A DNA stretch of 64,000 bases from Arsenicicoccus bolidensis DSM 15745 (GTDB lineage Bacteria > Actinomycetota > Actinomycetes > Actinomycetales > Dermatophilaceae). Below the pieces are notes generated by a model, which saw only the letters and a program-made list of their open reading frames with translations, was not told the origin of the DNA and made no database searches. The first letter of the stretch is position 1. Each line of letters starts with the position of its first letter. The position numbers were made by a program, and so were the translations under genes. Of the stretch, positions 37,344-47,619 are shown one piece after another. Location of the stretch: positions 57,066 to 121,065 of the forward strand of contig NZ_AUFG01000009.1 of the NCBI RefSeq assembly GCF_000426385.1. Reading direction: 5' to 3'.

Positions 37344-38690
37344 ATGCTGATCGTCCTCCACACCACCATCGCCATCGTCCTGGTGATCCTGCTGATCATC
37401 AGGTTCAAGGTGGACCCGATCATCTCGCTGGTCCTGGCATCCCTCTATCTCGGCCTCGCGTCGGGCATCGGCTTCGGCAAGACGGTCGACGCCATCACGG
37501 GCGGTTTCGGCGACATCATGGCCAAGATCGGTCTGCTCATCGGCTTCGGGGTGCTGATGGGCGCCCTGCTGCACGCGATGGGGGCCTTCAAGACCATGGT
37601 CGAGGCGCTGGTCCGCGTGGTCCCACCCGGGAAGCTGCCGTATGCCCTGGCCATGGCGCTCGCGACGATCTTCCCCTCGATCTACGTCGACGTGCAGGTG
37701 GTCCTCGCCGCCCCCGTGGCCCGCTCGTCGGCGCCGTTCATCGGCAAGAGGGGGCTTCCGTTCCTGGCCGGCGCGCTGGGCACGGGCATCTTCTGCGGCT
37801 ACGTCTTCGTGATCCCCGGACTCGCGGCGATCTCCATCGCCGGCCTGCTCAAGGTCCCGCTCGGCACCTACCTGCTCTACGGCATCGTCATCGGACCGCT
37901 GACGGCGCTGATCACGGTCTGGGTGTTCGGCCGGATGCTCGCGATGGGCTGGTGGAAGGCCGACCGGGACGAGGAGGAGTCCCAGGCACTCACCGAGTCC
38001 GAGCAGGCCGACGACCACGTCGCGGCCGACCGTCGCCCCTCCCTGCTGCTGTCGCTGCTGCCGATCATCGTGCCGCTGCTGATGATCGCCTTCGGAGCGT
38101 TCGCCGAGCTGCTGGACTTCTCCAACGACGTCATCGCGTTCATCGGCGACGCGAACGTCGCGCTGTTCCTCGGCCTGGTCGGGGCCTACGTGATGGCGCG
38201 GCGGTTCATCGGGACGACCCAGACCAACGACGCCTTCGCCGACGGCCTCCACACCACCGGCGAGATCCTCCTGGTCACCGGCATCGGTGGCTCCCTCGGC
38301 GCGGTCATCAAGGCCACGGGCCTGGCCAAGGTGCTCGGCGGGCTCTTCTCGGTCAACGAGTCCGCGCCTGTGATCCTCAGCATCCTGCTGGCGTGGGTCA
38401 TCGCGGCGGTCCTGCACCTGGCGATCGGATCGGTGTCGGTGGCGGCCATCACCGCGGCGGGGATCATCGCGCCCATCCTCGGGTCGATCCAGGTCGAGCC
38501 CGTGGTGATCGGCCTGGCCATCGCCTCGGGGTCGTTGTTCGCGCTGCAGGTCAACAGCAACTTCTTCTGGATGTTCAAGTCCCTGCTGGGGCTGTCGACC
38601 CAGGGAAGCCTCAAGACCATGACCACCGTGACGACCATCGCGTCGATCGTGTCGCTGCCGCTCGCCATGGCCGCAGCCATCATCGCCTGA
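37344..38690 (+). CDS. GntP family permease
   Basis: A 448-aa transporter of the gluconate:H+ symporter family with about 12 hydrophobic segments. Family elements include GFGDIMAKIGLLIGFGVLMGALL, ATIFPSIYVDVQVVLAAPV, ATGLAKVLGG and LAIGSVSVAAITAAGII. A charged loop (DRDEEESQALTESEQADD, about 210-230) splits the protein. The substrate may be gluconate or another sugar acid, but no kinase or catabolic gene lies next to it. The ATG at 37344 follows AAGGGG. Confidence 0.88.
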   Translation: MLIVLHTTIAIVLVILLIIRFKVDPIISLVLASLYLGLASGIGFGKTVDAITGGFGDIMAKIGLLIGFGVLMGALLHAMGAFKTMVEALVRVVPPGKLPYALAMALATIFPSIYVDVQVVLAAPVARSSAPFIGKRGLPFLAGALGTGIFCGYVFVIPGLAAISIAGLLKVPLGTYLLYGIVIGPLTALITVWVFGRMLAMGWWKADRDEEESQALTESEQADDHVAADRRPSLLLSLLPIIVPLLMIAFGAFAELLDFSNDVIAFIGDANVALFLGLVGAYVMARRFIGTTQTNDAFADGLHTTGEILLVTGIGGSLGAVIKATGLAKVLGGLFSVNESAPVILSILLAWVIAAVLHLAIGSVSVAAITAAGIIAPILGSIQVEPVVIGLAIASGSLFALQVNSNFFWMFKSLLGLSTQGSLKTMTTVTTIASIVSLPLAMAAAIIA

Positions 38691-38897
38691 GGGGCGGCGT
38701 CGGGGCAGACGCTGGTGGAGTGAGTACGCCGGGCCGGGAGCGCCTCTCGGCACGTGGCCGCTCGTAGCGGCTGAATTTGGGACCCGGGGCTACCGCGGCC
38801 CGGCGCGCTTCCATTGTAACGAGGGGCCCCCGGAGCGCGCACATCCAGCGATCCGCCAGTCCGTGACCGCGCCCGTGCCCGTGCCCCGGGGGGCGGG
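38691..38897. other. Intergenic region between gntP-type gene and the trehalose operon 3' end
   Basis: Convergent 3' ends bound about 200 bp. It contains inverted segments such as GGCCGCTCGTAGCGGCTG and CCGGGGCTACCGCGGCCCGG but no clear long stem, tRNA or ORF. Nothing further is recognised. Confidence 0.4.
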
Positions 38898-39527
38898 TCA
38901 GGTCAGGTCGCCGGCTCGCCAGAGCCGGGCGCAGGACTCGAGGTCCTCCCCCGTCGCCAGGATCGACCCGGCCGAGCGGAGCCACTCCGCCGGCGACGTC
39001 ACGGCCACCGCGTCGCTGCGGTGGGCCCGGCCCGAGGCGACGACCCGGCAGAAGGCGCCGGCCCGCTCCAGCGCCACGTCGAGCTCGCCGTCGTAGACGC
39101 CGGTGAGGATCGCGTCGGCGAGGCCGCGGATCTCGTCGGGTCCGGGCGGCTCGGCCGCGCCCGCGACGGCGTGCAGGACCACGGCGTGCGGCATACCGGC
39201 CTGGTAGTCCGACGAGGCCCCCTCGGGGTCGCGGCGCACCCACTCGCGCAGGGCGTAGAGCCGCCACAGGGCGCCGGGCAGGGAGCGCGCCGGGAGCTGC
39301 GCCCACAGCTCGGCCAGGGTGCTGAGGCCGATGTCCTCGACCAGGGTGACGAGGCGGGCCGTGACCTCGGGGTCCTCCGAGGCACGACCCGTGTGCACCA
39401 GCACCTGGGCCGTCTCGTGGGCGATCTCGGACACGACGGCGGGGTCGGGCAGCTGCCCGCCGTAGGCCTCCATCGCCTCCGGCGAGTAGAACGCCGGGCG
39501 GCGAGGAGGCGTGCGCCGGTCGGTCAT
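38898..39527 (-). CDS. Hypothetical protein coupled to treZ
   Basis: A 209-aa protein with no signal peptide or membrane segment and a mostly helical, Ala/Leu-rich composition (PEVTARLVTLVEDIGLSTLAELWAQLPARSLPGALWRLYALREWV). I do not recognise its family by motif. Its ATG overlaps the treZ stop (ATGA), so it is co-translated with trehalose synthesis genes; a role linked to that operon is only inferred from position. Confidence 0.78.
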   Translation of the reverse strand: MTDRRTPPRRPAFYSPEAMEAYGGQLPDPAVVSEIAHETAQVLVHTGRASEDPEVTARLVTLVEDIGLSTLAELWAQLPARSLPGALWRLYALREWVRRDPEGASSDYQAGMPHAVVLHAVAGAAEPPGPDEIRGLADAILTGVYDGELDVALERAGAFCRVVASGRAHRSDAVAVTSPAEWLRSAGSILATGEDLESCARLWRAGDLT

Positions 39528-41302
39528 CGGGGGCCGATCACGAGGGCACCCGGTCCGTCGAGGTGGACGACCCCTTCGGTCCCACCGGAACCGGCAGTGT
39601 CAGCGGCAGACGCGTGAACGGCGTCATTCCACGAGGCGACGACCCGGCCGCCGTCGAGGGGGACGTCCAGCGGGCCGTCCCCGAGGTGGGCGACGACGCG
39701 GTGGGCGCCGCGGTGCAGCACGGCCGTGCGGCCCTGGGCGTCCCAGTCGAGCGACACCTGGTCCATGGCGGCGGAGCGCAGGTCGGGGACGTCGCGGCGC
39801 AGGCGCAGCAGCGTGCGGTACCAGTCGAGCATGCGGGCGTGGATGCCCTGGTCGAGCTCGGTCCAGTCGAGGCGGGAGGCCTCGACGGTGCCGGCGGCCT
39901 GCGGGTCGGGGACCTCGTCGGCGCCCCAGCCGTGCGAGGCGAACTCGGCGGCGCGGCCGTTGCGGATGGCCTCGACGAGCGTCTCGTCCTGGTGGTCGGT
40001 GAAGTACTGCCAGGGGGTGCTCGCAGCCCACTCCTCGCCCATGAACAGCATGGGCGTGAACGGCGAGGTGAGCAGCAGCGCGGCGCCGGCGGCGAGGCGT
40101 CCCGGGTCGGTGCCCATGGACAGGCGGTCGCCGAGAGCCCGGTTGCCGACCTGGTCGTGGGTCTGCAGGGACGCGACGAAGCGCCACCCGGGCACGGTCG
40201 CGCGGTCGATCGGTCGGCCGTGCGCGCGTCCGCGGAAGGTCGAGTAGCTGCCGTCGTGGTAGAAGGCGCCGGTGAAGACCTTGGGCAGGGCGTCCGGGGA
40301 CGCGAAGTCGGCGTAGTAGCCGTCGGTCTCGCCGGTCAGGGCGACGTGCAGGGCGTGGTGGATGTCGTCGGTCCACTGCCCGTGGATGCCGGTGCCGGCC
40401 GCGACCGCCCCCTCGCCGCGGGGCGTCGTCGTGCGGGCGTCGTTGCGGTCGTCCTCGGCGATAAGGGTGAGCGGGCGCCCGACCTCGGCCGCGAGGTCGT
40501 CGGCGGTCCGCGCCATCTCCTCCAGGATCGGCAGCGCGCGCTCGTCGATTAGCGCGTGCACGGCGTCGAGGCGCAGCGCGTCGACGTGGAAGTCGCGCAG
40601 CCAGGTCGAGACGTTGTCGAGCAGGTAGCGGCGCACCTCGTCGCTGCCCGGACCGTCGAGGTTGACCGCGGCTCCCCAGGGCGTGTGGTGCGCCTCGGTG
40701 AAGTAGGGCCCGAACTCGCGCAGGTAGTTGCCGTCCGGCCCGAAGTGGTTGTAGACGACGTCGAGCGCGACGGCGAGGCCCTTGCCGTGCGCCGCGTCGA
40801 CGAAGCGCTGGAGGCCGGCCGGACCGCCATACGGCTCGTGCACGGCAAAGAGCGCCACCCCGTCGTAGCCCCAGTTGTGCACGCCCGGGAAGGACGCCAC
40901 GGGCATCAGCTCGACGGTGGTGACGCCGAGGTCGACCAGGTGGTCGAGGCGCCCGATCGCCGCGTCGAAGGTGCCCTCGGGGGTGAACGTGCCGACGTGC
41001 AGCTCGTAGATCACCGAGCCCTCGAGGGGCTGCCCGGCCCAGTCCTGGTCGGTCCAGGCGAAGGTCGTCGGGTCGTAGGGGGTGGTGAGGCCGTGCGGGC
41101 CGTCGACGAGGCGGCGGCCCCGCGGGTCCGGGCGCGGGTCGCCACCGTCGAGGCAGTAGCCGTAGGGGGCGTCGGCCGCGACGGCGTCCGTCTCGAGGTG
41201 CCACCAGCCGCCCTCGCCCCTGGTCATGGGCAGGCGCTGGTCCTCGACGGCGACCTCGACGAGGTCGGTGGCCGCGGGGGCCCAGAGCGTGTATGACGTC
41301 AC
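39524..41302 (-). CDS. treZ: Malto-oligosyltrehalose trehalohydrolase
   Basis: Releases trehalose from the maltooligosyltrehalose made by TreY. The 592-aa GH13 enzyme has an N-terminal beta domain (VTSYTLWAPAATDLVEVAVED), the GH13 regions LDVVYNHFGPDGNYL, FHVDALRLDAVHAL (nucleophile Asp), LIAEDDRND (acid/base Glu) and QTHDQVGNRA (transition-state Asp). The start is GTG at 41302, with GAAAGG at proper distance. It lies 56 bp downstream of treY in the same direction. Confidence 0.95.
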   Translation of the reverse strand: MTSYTLWAPAATDLVEVAVEDQRLPMTRGEGGWWHLETDAVAADAPYGYCLDGGDPRPDPRGRRLVDGPHGLTTPYDPTTFAWTDQDWAGQPLEGSVIYELHVGTFTPEGTFDAAIGRLDHLVDLGVTTVELMPVASFPGVHNWGYDGVALFAVHEPYGGPAGLQRFVDAAHGKGLAVALDVVYNHFGPDGNYLREFGPYFTEAHHTPWGAAVNLDGPGSDEVRRYLLDNVSTWLRDFHVDALRLDAVHALIDERALPILEEMARTADDLAAEVGRPLTLIAEDDRNDARTTTPRGEGAVAAGTGIHGQWTDDIHHALHVALTGETDGYYADFASPDALPKVFTGAFYHDGSYSTFRGRAHGRPIDRATVPGWRFVASLQTHDQVGNRALGDRLSMGTDPGRLAAGAALLLTSPFTPMLFMGEEWAASTPWQYFTDHQDETLVEAIRNGRAAEFASHGWGADEVPDPQAAGTVEASRLDWTELDQGIHARMLDWYRTLLRLRRDVPDLRSAAMDQVSLDWDAQGRTAVLHRGAHRVVAHLGDGPLDVPLDGGRVVASWNDAVHASAADTAGSGGTEGVVHLDGPGALVIGPR

Positions 41303-41358
41303 AACGGTGCCTTTCGGGGGTGAGGCTGGGGTGTCGGGGAGGTGAGGTGAGGTGGGCG

Positions 41359-43731
41359 TCAGGAGCGGACCAGCAGGGCCACCGGGCGCTCGGTCAGCAC
41401 GTCGGCCACGAGGACCTCGCCCGTCGCGGGCACGGTGATCTCGCGGCCCGTGAGCCGGTCGGTCCACGTCCCGGTCGGCAGCACGACCCGGGCGTCGCCG
41501 AAGCCACCCTCGCGGGCGAGACGGTGCGGTGCGCGGGTCACGATCGTCGCGACGGACGCCGCCCGGATGAAGCCGATCGCGTGCTCGGTGGTCGTGGTCA
41601 GCGGGACGTAGAGCCCGGCGACGCCGAACGCGTCGGGCCGCTCGCGGCGCAGCCGCAGCGCGGCCGAGGACACGAGGAGCTTCTCGGCGGCGAGGGTGTC
41701 AGCGGGCTCTCCGGCGTCGAGCCGCGCGAGGCTCTGCTGCAGGCCGTCGTAGTCGACCGGCCGGCGGTTGTCGGGGTCGACGAGGGACCGGTTGACGGTC
41801 TCGCAGCCCTGGTAGACGTCGGGGACGCCGGGCATGGTCAGCTGCAGGAGCTTGGCGCCGAGGACGAGGGCGCGGATGGACTCGGCGTGGCTGTCCCACA
41901 GCGAGACGAGGGCGTCGTGCCGCTCCCCCGCCCGCAGGGCCTTGTCCGCGAACTCCAGGACGCGTGCCTCGTAGTCCTCGTCGCCGTCGACCCAGGCGGT
42001 GTGCTGCTTGGCCTCGCGGACCGCCTTGAGCAGGTAGCCGTTGAGCCGCTCGGGGTCGATGAGGCCGACGCCGGCGATGGTCTGCCAGATGAGGTGGGCC
42101 GTGGGCTTGTCGATGCCGAGCTCGGTCGCCGCCGACCGGAAGCGCATCGACAGCTCCTTCCACGCGACCGGGTCGCCCGCGATGGCCAGGACGAAGGCGC
42201 GGGTGTCCTCGCTGCGCTTGGTGTCGTGGGTCGACAGCGTGGTCATCCCGAGCGGCCAGTAGCGCCGCTGGTGCAGCGCCCACTCGTGCAGCGCCGCGGG
42301 CGAGGCGGTCTCGAGCGCGCCGGGGTCGCCGCCGACCTCGTTGAGGGCGATGAGGCGGTGCCAGCGGTAGAAGGTGGTGTCCTCGATCCCCTTGGCCATC
42401 ACCGGTCCCCACGTCTGCTGCAGACGCACCGCGAAGTCGACCGCGTTGGCGTCGGCCTCCTCGGCGGTCGCCAGCTCGTGCAGCTGCGCGAGCTCGGCCT
42501 CCAGGTCGGGGCGGGCGGCGACGGCTCCGTCATACGCCTCCTGCAGCCGGCGACGGGCCAGGGGCGAGAGACGCTGGTCGGGCTGGATGTAGGCGCGGTA
42601 GACCTCGCCGGCGACGAGCAGCTCCACCACGGCGAGCTGCAGCCGAGTCGGGTCCGCCTCGGGCAGGGCCTCGCGGGCGCGGCGGACGAGCCGCTCGACC
42701 TCGGGGCCGAGCAGCTCCTCGACGACCTGGCGCTTGGCCTTGGTGACGTCGCGCTCGACGTCGAGGCGGCCGCCGCAGGCCTCCCACTGGGCGGTCAGCT
42801 CGGGCTCGGACGCCGGGTCGACCAGCGCGGTCTGGACCGCGAGCATCGCGTCGTAGCCGGTCGTGCCGTCGCAGGCCCAGTCGCGCGGCAGGCGCTCGTG
42901 GCCCTCCAGGATCTTTTCCACCCAGATGATCGTGTCCTCGCGGGACCGCGTGCGCAGTCGGTCGAGGTAGCCCGCCGGGTCGGCCAGGCCGTCCGGGTGG
43001 TCGATGCGGAAGCCGTCGATCAGGCCGCGGTGGTTGAGGTCGAGCAGCAGCGCGTGCGTCTCGTCGAAGACGTCGTCCTCCTCGACGCGGACGGCGATGA
43101 GCTCGTCGACGTCGAAGAAGCGGCGGTAGTTGAGGATCGACTCCTTCTGCCGCCAGGACGCGAGCTGGTAGTGCTGGCGCGCGAGCACGGCCTCGACGTC
43201 GTTGCTCTCGGTGCCGACGGCGATCGGGAAGACGTGCTCGAAGTAGCGGATGACCGGCTGGCCGTCCTCGAGCTCGTCGATGGTGAGGTCGCCGGCCTGG
43301 ATGGTGCTGACCAGCGTCTCGCCGAGGATCGGCAGGCCGAGCCGCCCGCCGCCGGACTTCCAGTCGATGTCGAACCAGTGGGCGGTCGGCGCGTCACGAC
43401 CGTCCTTGAGCACCTGCCACAGGGGCCGGTTGAGGTTCTCCGGGGCGACCAGCGCCATGTGGTTGGGGACGACGTCGACCACGATGCCCAGGCCGTGCTC
43501 GTGCGCCACCGCCGCGAGCCGCTCGAAGCCCTCGAGCCCGCCCAGGTCCTGGCTCAGCTCGGAGTGGTCCTGCACGTCGTAGCCGTGCTGGCTGCCCGTG
43601 ACCGCGCGCAGGATCGGCGACAGGTAGAGGTGGGAGATGCCGAGGTCCGCGAGGTAGGGGACGCGCGCCGCGGCGTCGTCGAACGTGAACTCGTGGTGCA
43701 TCTGCAGGCGGTAGGTCGCCGTCACGGTCAT
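41359..43731 (-). CDS. treY: Malto-oligosyltrehalose synthase
   Basis: Turns the reducing-end linkage of maltodextrins into an alpha,alpha-1,1 bond. The 790-aa GH13 enzyme has VTATYRLQMHHEFTFDDA at the N-terminus, VVDVVPNHMAL, GFRIDHPDGLADP (nucleophile Asp), WVEKILEGHERLP (acid/base Glu) and STHDTKRSEDTRA (Asp). Length and motifs are complete. The ATG at 43731 is preferred; GTG at 43743 is a possible alternative. With treZ it gives the glycogen-to-trehalose route; treX/glgX is not in the window. Confidence 0.95.
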   Translation of the reverse strand: MTVTATYRLQMHHEFTFDDAAARVPYLADLGISHLYLSPILRAVTGSQHGYDVQDHSELSQDLGGLEGFERLAAVAHEHGLGIVVDVVPNHMALVAPENLNRPLWQVLKDGRDAPTAHWFDIDWKSGGGRLGLPILGETLVSTIQAGDLTIDELEDGQPVIRYFEHVFPIAVGTESNDVEAVLARQHYQLASWRQKESILNYRRFFDVDELIAVRVEEDDVFDETHALLLDLNHRGLIDGFRIDHPDGLADPAGYLDRLRTRSREDTIIWVEKILEGHERLPRDWACDGTTGYDAMLAVQTALVDPASEPELTAQWEACGGRLDVERDVTKAKRQVVEELLGPEVERLVRRAREALPEADPTRLQLAVVELLVAGEVYRAYIQPDQRLSPLARRRLQEAYDGAVAARPDLEAELAQLHELATAEEADANAVDFAVRLQQTWGPVMAKGIEDTTFYRWHRLIALNEVGGDPGALETASPAALHEWALHQRRYWPLGMTTLSTHDTKRSEDTRAFVLAIAGDPVAWKELSMRFRSAATELGIDKPTAHLIWQTIAGVGLIDPERLNGYLLKAVREAKQHTAWVDGDEDYEARVLEFADKALRAGERHDALVSLWDSHAESIRALVLGAKLLQLTMPGVPDVYQGCETVNRSLVDPDNRRPVDYDGLQQSLARLDAGEPADTLAAEKLLVSSAALRLRRERPDAFGVAGLYVPLTTTTEHAIGFIRAASVATIVTRAPHRLAREGGFGDARVVLPTGTWTDRLTGREITVPATGEVLVADVLTERPVALLVRS

Positions 43732-43882
43732 GGAGGGGTGCACTCCCTAGGAGCTGGGTGGTGTGGTGATGGGGATCCGCGCCGGTGCGGCCCCTCATTG
43801 TCCCAAAGCCCAGGCCGTATGGCGAAGTTGCGCCCGCCCCCGTCCGGGGTCACCGTCGCCGGCGCCCCCACCCGCAGCCGGG

Positions 43883-46486
43883 TCAGGTCTTGTCGAGGTT
43901 GGTGGTGATCAGGACCAGCTCGCCGGTCTCGTCGGTCGCGTCGAGGTCGACCTCGGCCTGGATCCGCCAGTCGTGGTCGCCCTCGGGGTCGTCGAGGATC
44001 TGGTCGACGAGCCAGCGCCCCGGCTCCTTGGTCACCATCAGCAGGGCCGGACCACGGGCGTCGGGCCCCGTGCCGATCGCGTCGTACTCGGCATACAGGT
44101 CCTCGATCGCCTCCTGCCACAGCTCGGCGTCCATGGGCTCGACGTCGACGGGGTCGAGGTCGGCGTCGGCGCGGGCCTGCTTGGCCACGGCGTAGGCGGC
44201 CGCGTCGAGCTCGCCGAGGTCGTTCCAGCGGCGCAGCGCCAGGAGCTCGACCTTGCGGAACATGGCGGTGCGCACCATGACTCGCAGCGCGCGCTCGTTG
44301 GCGGACAGGGGCCGAGCGCCACCGGGCAAGGGCGTCGAGAGGGCGTCGAGGGCAGCCTGCGACAGCGGCTCGTCCTCGCCGCTCGTGAGCTGCTCCCACT
44401 CCTCCAGCAGCGAGGAGTCGGTCTGGCGCACGACCTCGCCGAGCCACTCGATCAGGTCCTCGAGCTCGACCGTGCGATAGCTCGCGGGGACGGTCTGGCG
44501 CAGCGCCTTGTAGGCGTCGGAGAGGTAGCGCAGCACCATGCCCTCGCCGCGGGCGAGGTTGTAGAAGGCGACGAACTCGCCGAAGGTCATGGCGCGTTCG
44601 TAGAGATCGCGGACGACGGTCTTGGGCGACAGGTCGTCCTCGCTGATCCACGGGTGCGAGCGGCGATAGGTCTCCAGGGCGGCCAGGAGCAGCTCCTCGA
44701 GCGGCTTGGGCCAGGTGACCTCCTCCAGCAGCTCCATGCGCTCGTCGTACTCGATGCCGTCCATCTTCATCTCGGCGACGGCCTCGCCACGCGCCTTGAA
44801 CTGCTGGGCCATGAGCACGCCGCGCGGGTCGTCCAGGGTGGCCTCGATGATCGACAGCAGGTCGAGGGCATAGGTCGGGCTCTCGGGATCCAGCAGCTCG
44901 AACGCCGCCAGCGCGAAGGTCGACAGCGGCTGGTTGAGGGCGAATCCGCGCTGCAGGTCGTCGGTCAGCACCACCTGGCGACCGGTCTCGTCGGGCTCGT
45001 CGAGCTGGGCCACGACCCCCGCGTCGCGCAGCGACCGATAGATCTCGATCGCCCTGCGCTGCAGGCGAGCCCGGCGGCGGTCGTCCTCGTGGTTGTCCCG
45101 CAGCAGGTCCCGTATGACGGGGAAGGGGTTGCCCTCACGCTGGATCACGTTGAGCAGCATGGAGTGCGTGACCTGCATGCGGGACTGGAGCGCCTCCGGC
45201 TCGGCGGCGGTGATGCGCTCGAACTGGTCCTCGGTCCAGCTGACCTGACCCTCAGGAGCCTTCTTGCGCTGGACCTTTCGCTGCTTCTTGGGGTCGTCGC
45301 CGGCCTTGAGCAGGGCGCGGTGGTTGTCGATCACGTGGTCCGGCGCCTGGACGACGACGGTGCCCGCCGTGTCGTAGCCCGCTCGCCCGGCCCGCCCCGC
45401 GATCTGGTGGAACTCGCGCGCCTTGAGCGGCCGCTGACGCGTGCCGTCGAACTTGGTCAGGCCGGTCATGAGCACCGTCCGGATCGGGACGTTGATGCCG
45501 ACGCCCAGGGTGTCGGTGCCGCAGATGACCTTGAGGAGTCCTTGCTGCGCCAGGGTCTCGACGAGGCGGCGGTACTTGGGGAGCATGCCGGCGTGGTGCA
45601 CGCCGATGCCATGGCGGACGAGGCGCTGCAGCGTCGCCCCGAAGCCCTTGGCGAAGCGAAAACCCTTGAGCTCCGCAGCGATCGCCTGCTTCTCCTCCTT
45701 GGTGCACATGTTGACCGACATGAGCGCCTGGGCCCGCTCGAGGGCCGCCGCCTGGGTGAAGTGCACGACGTAGACCGGCGCCTCCTTGGCCAGCAGCAGG
45801 TCCTCGATCGTCTCGTGCACCGGGGTCAGGACCCACTTGTAGGACAACGGGATCGGCCGCGTGGCGCTCGAGACGACGGCGGTGTCGCGGCCCGTGCGGC
45901 GGGCCAGGTCCTCCTCGAAGAAGGACGTGTCGCCGAGCGTCGCGCTCATCAGCAGGAACTGCGCCTGGGGCAGGGTCAGCAGCGGCACCTGCCACGCCCA
46001 GCCGCGCTCTGGCTCGCTGTAGAAGTGGAACTCGTCCATCACGACCTGACCGATGTCGGCCCGATCCCCTTGGCGCAGAGCGATGTTGGCGAGCACCTCG
46101 GCCGTGCAGCAGATGATCGGGGCGTGCGAGTTGACCGCCGCGTCACCGGTCATCATGCCGACGTTCTCGGCGCCGAAGGCGTCGCACAGGGCGAAGAACT
46201 TCTCGCTCACCAGGGCCTTGATCGGCGCTGTGTAGTAGGTGCGCACGCCCTGGGCCAGGGCCATGAGGTGAGCGCCCAGCGCCACCATGGACTTCCCCGA
46301 CCCCGTCGGCGTCGCCAGGATGACGTTGGCCCCCGTCGCCAGCTCCAGCAGTGCCTCGTCCTGCGCGGGGTACAGCTCGATCCCCCGCTCCAGCGTCCAG
46401 TCGACGAAGGTCGAGTAGACCGCGTCCGCGTCGTAGGCGTCGGCGGTGCGGTCGGCAGGGGGCGGGAGCAGGTCGGTGAGCGTCAT
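43883..46486 (-). CDS. Ski2-like DEAD/DEAH RNA helicase (DUF3516 family)
   Basis: An 867-aa superfamily 2 helicase. Motif I ATPTGSGKSMVAL (about residues 48-60), Ia YYTAPIKALVSEKFF, II VMDEFHFYSEPERG (DEFH instead of DEAD/DEVH), III LLMSATLGDTSFF, V VICGTDTLGVGINVP and VI HQIAGRAGRAGYD are all present. The C-terminal DUF3516 region (from about 500) is helical and of unknown role. Relatives are actinobacterial and may act in RNA turnover or DNA damage response. I chose the ATG at 46486 (MTLTDLLPPP), since longer forms add low-complexity sequence. Confidence 0.92.
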   Translation of the reverse strand: MTLTDLLPPPADRTADAYDADAVYSTFVDWTLERGIELYPAQDEALLELATGANVILATPTGSGKSMVALGAHLMALAQGVRTYYTAPIKALVSEKFFALCDAFGAENVGMMTGDAAVNSHAPIICCTAEVLANIALRQGDRADIGQVVMDEFHFYSEPERGWAWQVPLLTLPQAQFLLMSATLGDTSFFEEDLARRTGRDTAVVSSATRPIPLSYKWVLTPVHETIEDLLLAKEAPVYVVHFTQAAALERAQALMSVNMCTKEEKQAIAAELKGFRFAKGFGATLQRLVRHGIGVHHAGMLPKYRRLVETLAQQGLLKVICGTDTLGVGINVPIRTVLMTGLTKFDGTRQRPLKAREFHQIAGRAGRAGYDTAGTVVVQAPDHVIDNHRALLKAGDDPKKQRKVQRKKAPEGQVSWTEDQFERITAAEPEALQSRMQVTHSMLLNVIQREGNPFPVIRDLLRDNHEDDRRRARLQRRAIEIYRSLRDAGVVAQLDEPDETGRQVVLTDDLQRGFALNQPLSTFALAAFELLDPESPTYALDLLSIIEATLDDPRGVLMAQQFKARGEAVAEMKMDGIEYDERMELLEEVTWPKPLEELLLAALETYRRSHPWISEDDLSPKTVVRDLYERAMTFGEFVAFYNLARGEGMVLRYLSDAYKALRQTVPASYRTVELEDLIEWLGEVVRQTDSSLLEEWEQLTSGEDEPLSQAALDALSTPLPGGARPLSANERALRVMVRTAMFRKVELLALRRWNDLGELDAAAYAVAKQARADADLDPVDVEPMDAELWQEAIEDLYAEYDAIGTGPDARGPALLMVTKEPGRWLVDQILDDPEGDHDWRIQAEVDLDATDETGELVLITTNLDKT

Positions 46487-46656
46487 CGTGGACCCATCGT
46501 CCCAGATCGGACGGGCGCGACCCCCACGCGCGAGCGCCCCGGCATACGGCCGGCGCAGCACGACCACCGGGCGTGGCGGGGAGCCGAGCAGGCTGCGCGG
46601 CCACTGACCATCCGCCCTAGGCTGAGGTCGCACCGACCTCGACCTGGGAGCCCACG

Positions 46657-47619
46657 ATGAAGTACGTCCCCAACAAGATCGTCCTCGTCGGCACGGGCGC
46701 CGTCGGCATGGCCTATGCCTATGCCCTGGTCAACCAGGGGATCTGCGAGGAGCTCGTGCTCATCGACCTCAACGAGGCCAAGTCGCGCGCGGACGTCCTC
46801 GACCTCAACCACGGCGAGGCCTGGGCCCCGAGCCCGGTGCAGGTGAGCTTCGGCAGCTACGCCGACTGCCAGGACGCGGCGATGGTCGTGATCTGCGCCG
46901 GCGCCGCCCAGAAGCCCGGCGAGACGCGGCTCGACATCGCGGACATCAACCTGCGGATCTTTCGCGAGATCGTGCAGCGCGTGACCGCGTCGGGCTTCGA
47001 CGGGATCTATCTCGTCGCGACCAACCCGGTGGACGTGCTGACCTATGCCACCTGGCGGTTCAGCGGACTGCCGCCCGAGCAGGTCATCGGCTCGGGCACG
47101 ACGCTGGACACCGCGCGGCTGCGCTACCACCTCGGCGAGTACTTCGAGGTGAGCACGTCCAACGTGCACGCCCTGATCATCGGCGAGCACGGCGACTCCG
47201 AGCTCCCCGCCTGGAGCGCGGCCTCGGTCGCCGGCCGCTCGATCAGCAAGCGGATCGCCGCCGACCCGGGGCTGCGCGACGAGCTCGACGCGATCTTCCA
47301 GCGCACCCGGGACGCGGCCTACCAGATCATCGACGCCAAGGGCTCGACCAGCTATGGCATCGGGATGTCCCTGGCCCGCATCACCCGCGCCATCCTCAAG
47401 AACGAGAAGTCCACCCTGCCCGTCAGCACGCTCCTGCGCGGCGAGTACGGCCACGAGGACGTCTGCGTCGGCGTCCCCACGATCCTGAGCCGCGGCGGCG
47501 CCAAGCACGTCGTCGAGCTGGACCTGGACGAGGAGGAGCAGGCGGCGTTCGACGCGAGCGTGGCGACGCTGCAAGGCTTCCGCGAGCGCGTCGACGCGCT
47601 CGCGACCTCTCTCGGGTAG
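46657..47619 (+). CDS. ldh: L-lactate dehydrogenase
   Basis: Reduces pyruvate to L-lactate with NADH. The 320-aa protein has the nucleotide fold KIVLVGTGAVGMAYAYALVNQGI, ELVLIDLNEAKSRADVLDLNH (Asp selecting NAD), the proton-relay His in IIGEHGDSELPAWS and the Arg in AQKPGETRLDIADIN near the mobile loop. The active site is that of lactate rather than malate dehydrogenase (Gln in the AQKPGETR loop). It is divergent from the helicase and followed by a repeat-rich intergenic region. Confidence 0.94.
   Translation: MKYVPNKIVLVGTGAVGMAYAYALVNQGICEELVLIDLNEAKSRADVLDLNHGEAWAPSPVQVSFGSYADCQDAAMVVICAGAAQKPGETRLDIADINLRIFREIVQRVTASGFDGIYLVATNPVDVLTYATWRFSGLPPEQVIGSGTTLDTARLRYHLGEYFEVSTSNVHALIIGEHGDSELPAWSAASVAGRSISKRIAADPGLRDELDAIFQRTRDAAYQIIDAKGSTSYGIGMSLARITRAILKNEKSTLPVSTLLRGEYGHEDVCVGVPTILSRGGAKHVVELDLDEEEQAAFDASVATLQGFRERVDALATSLG

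Noticed and set aside
38750..38830. Possible tRNA or small RNA (CTGAATTTGGGACCCGGGGCTACCGCGG)
   Set aside because: No cloverleaf, anticodon arm or T-loop could be drawn, and the inverted segments are short. Only an unexplained intergenic stretch remains.
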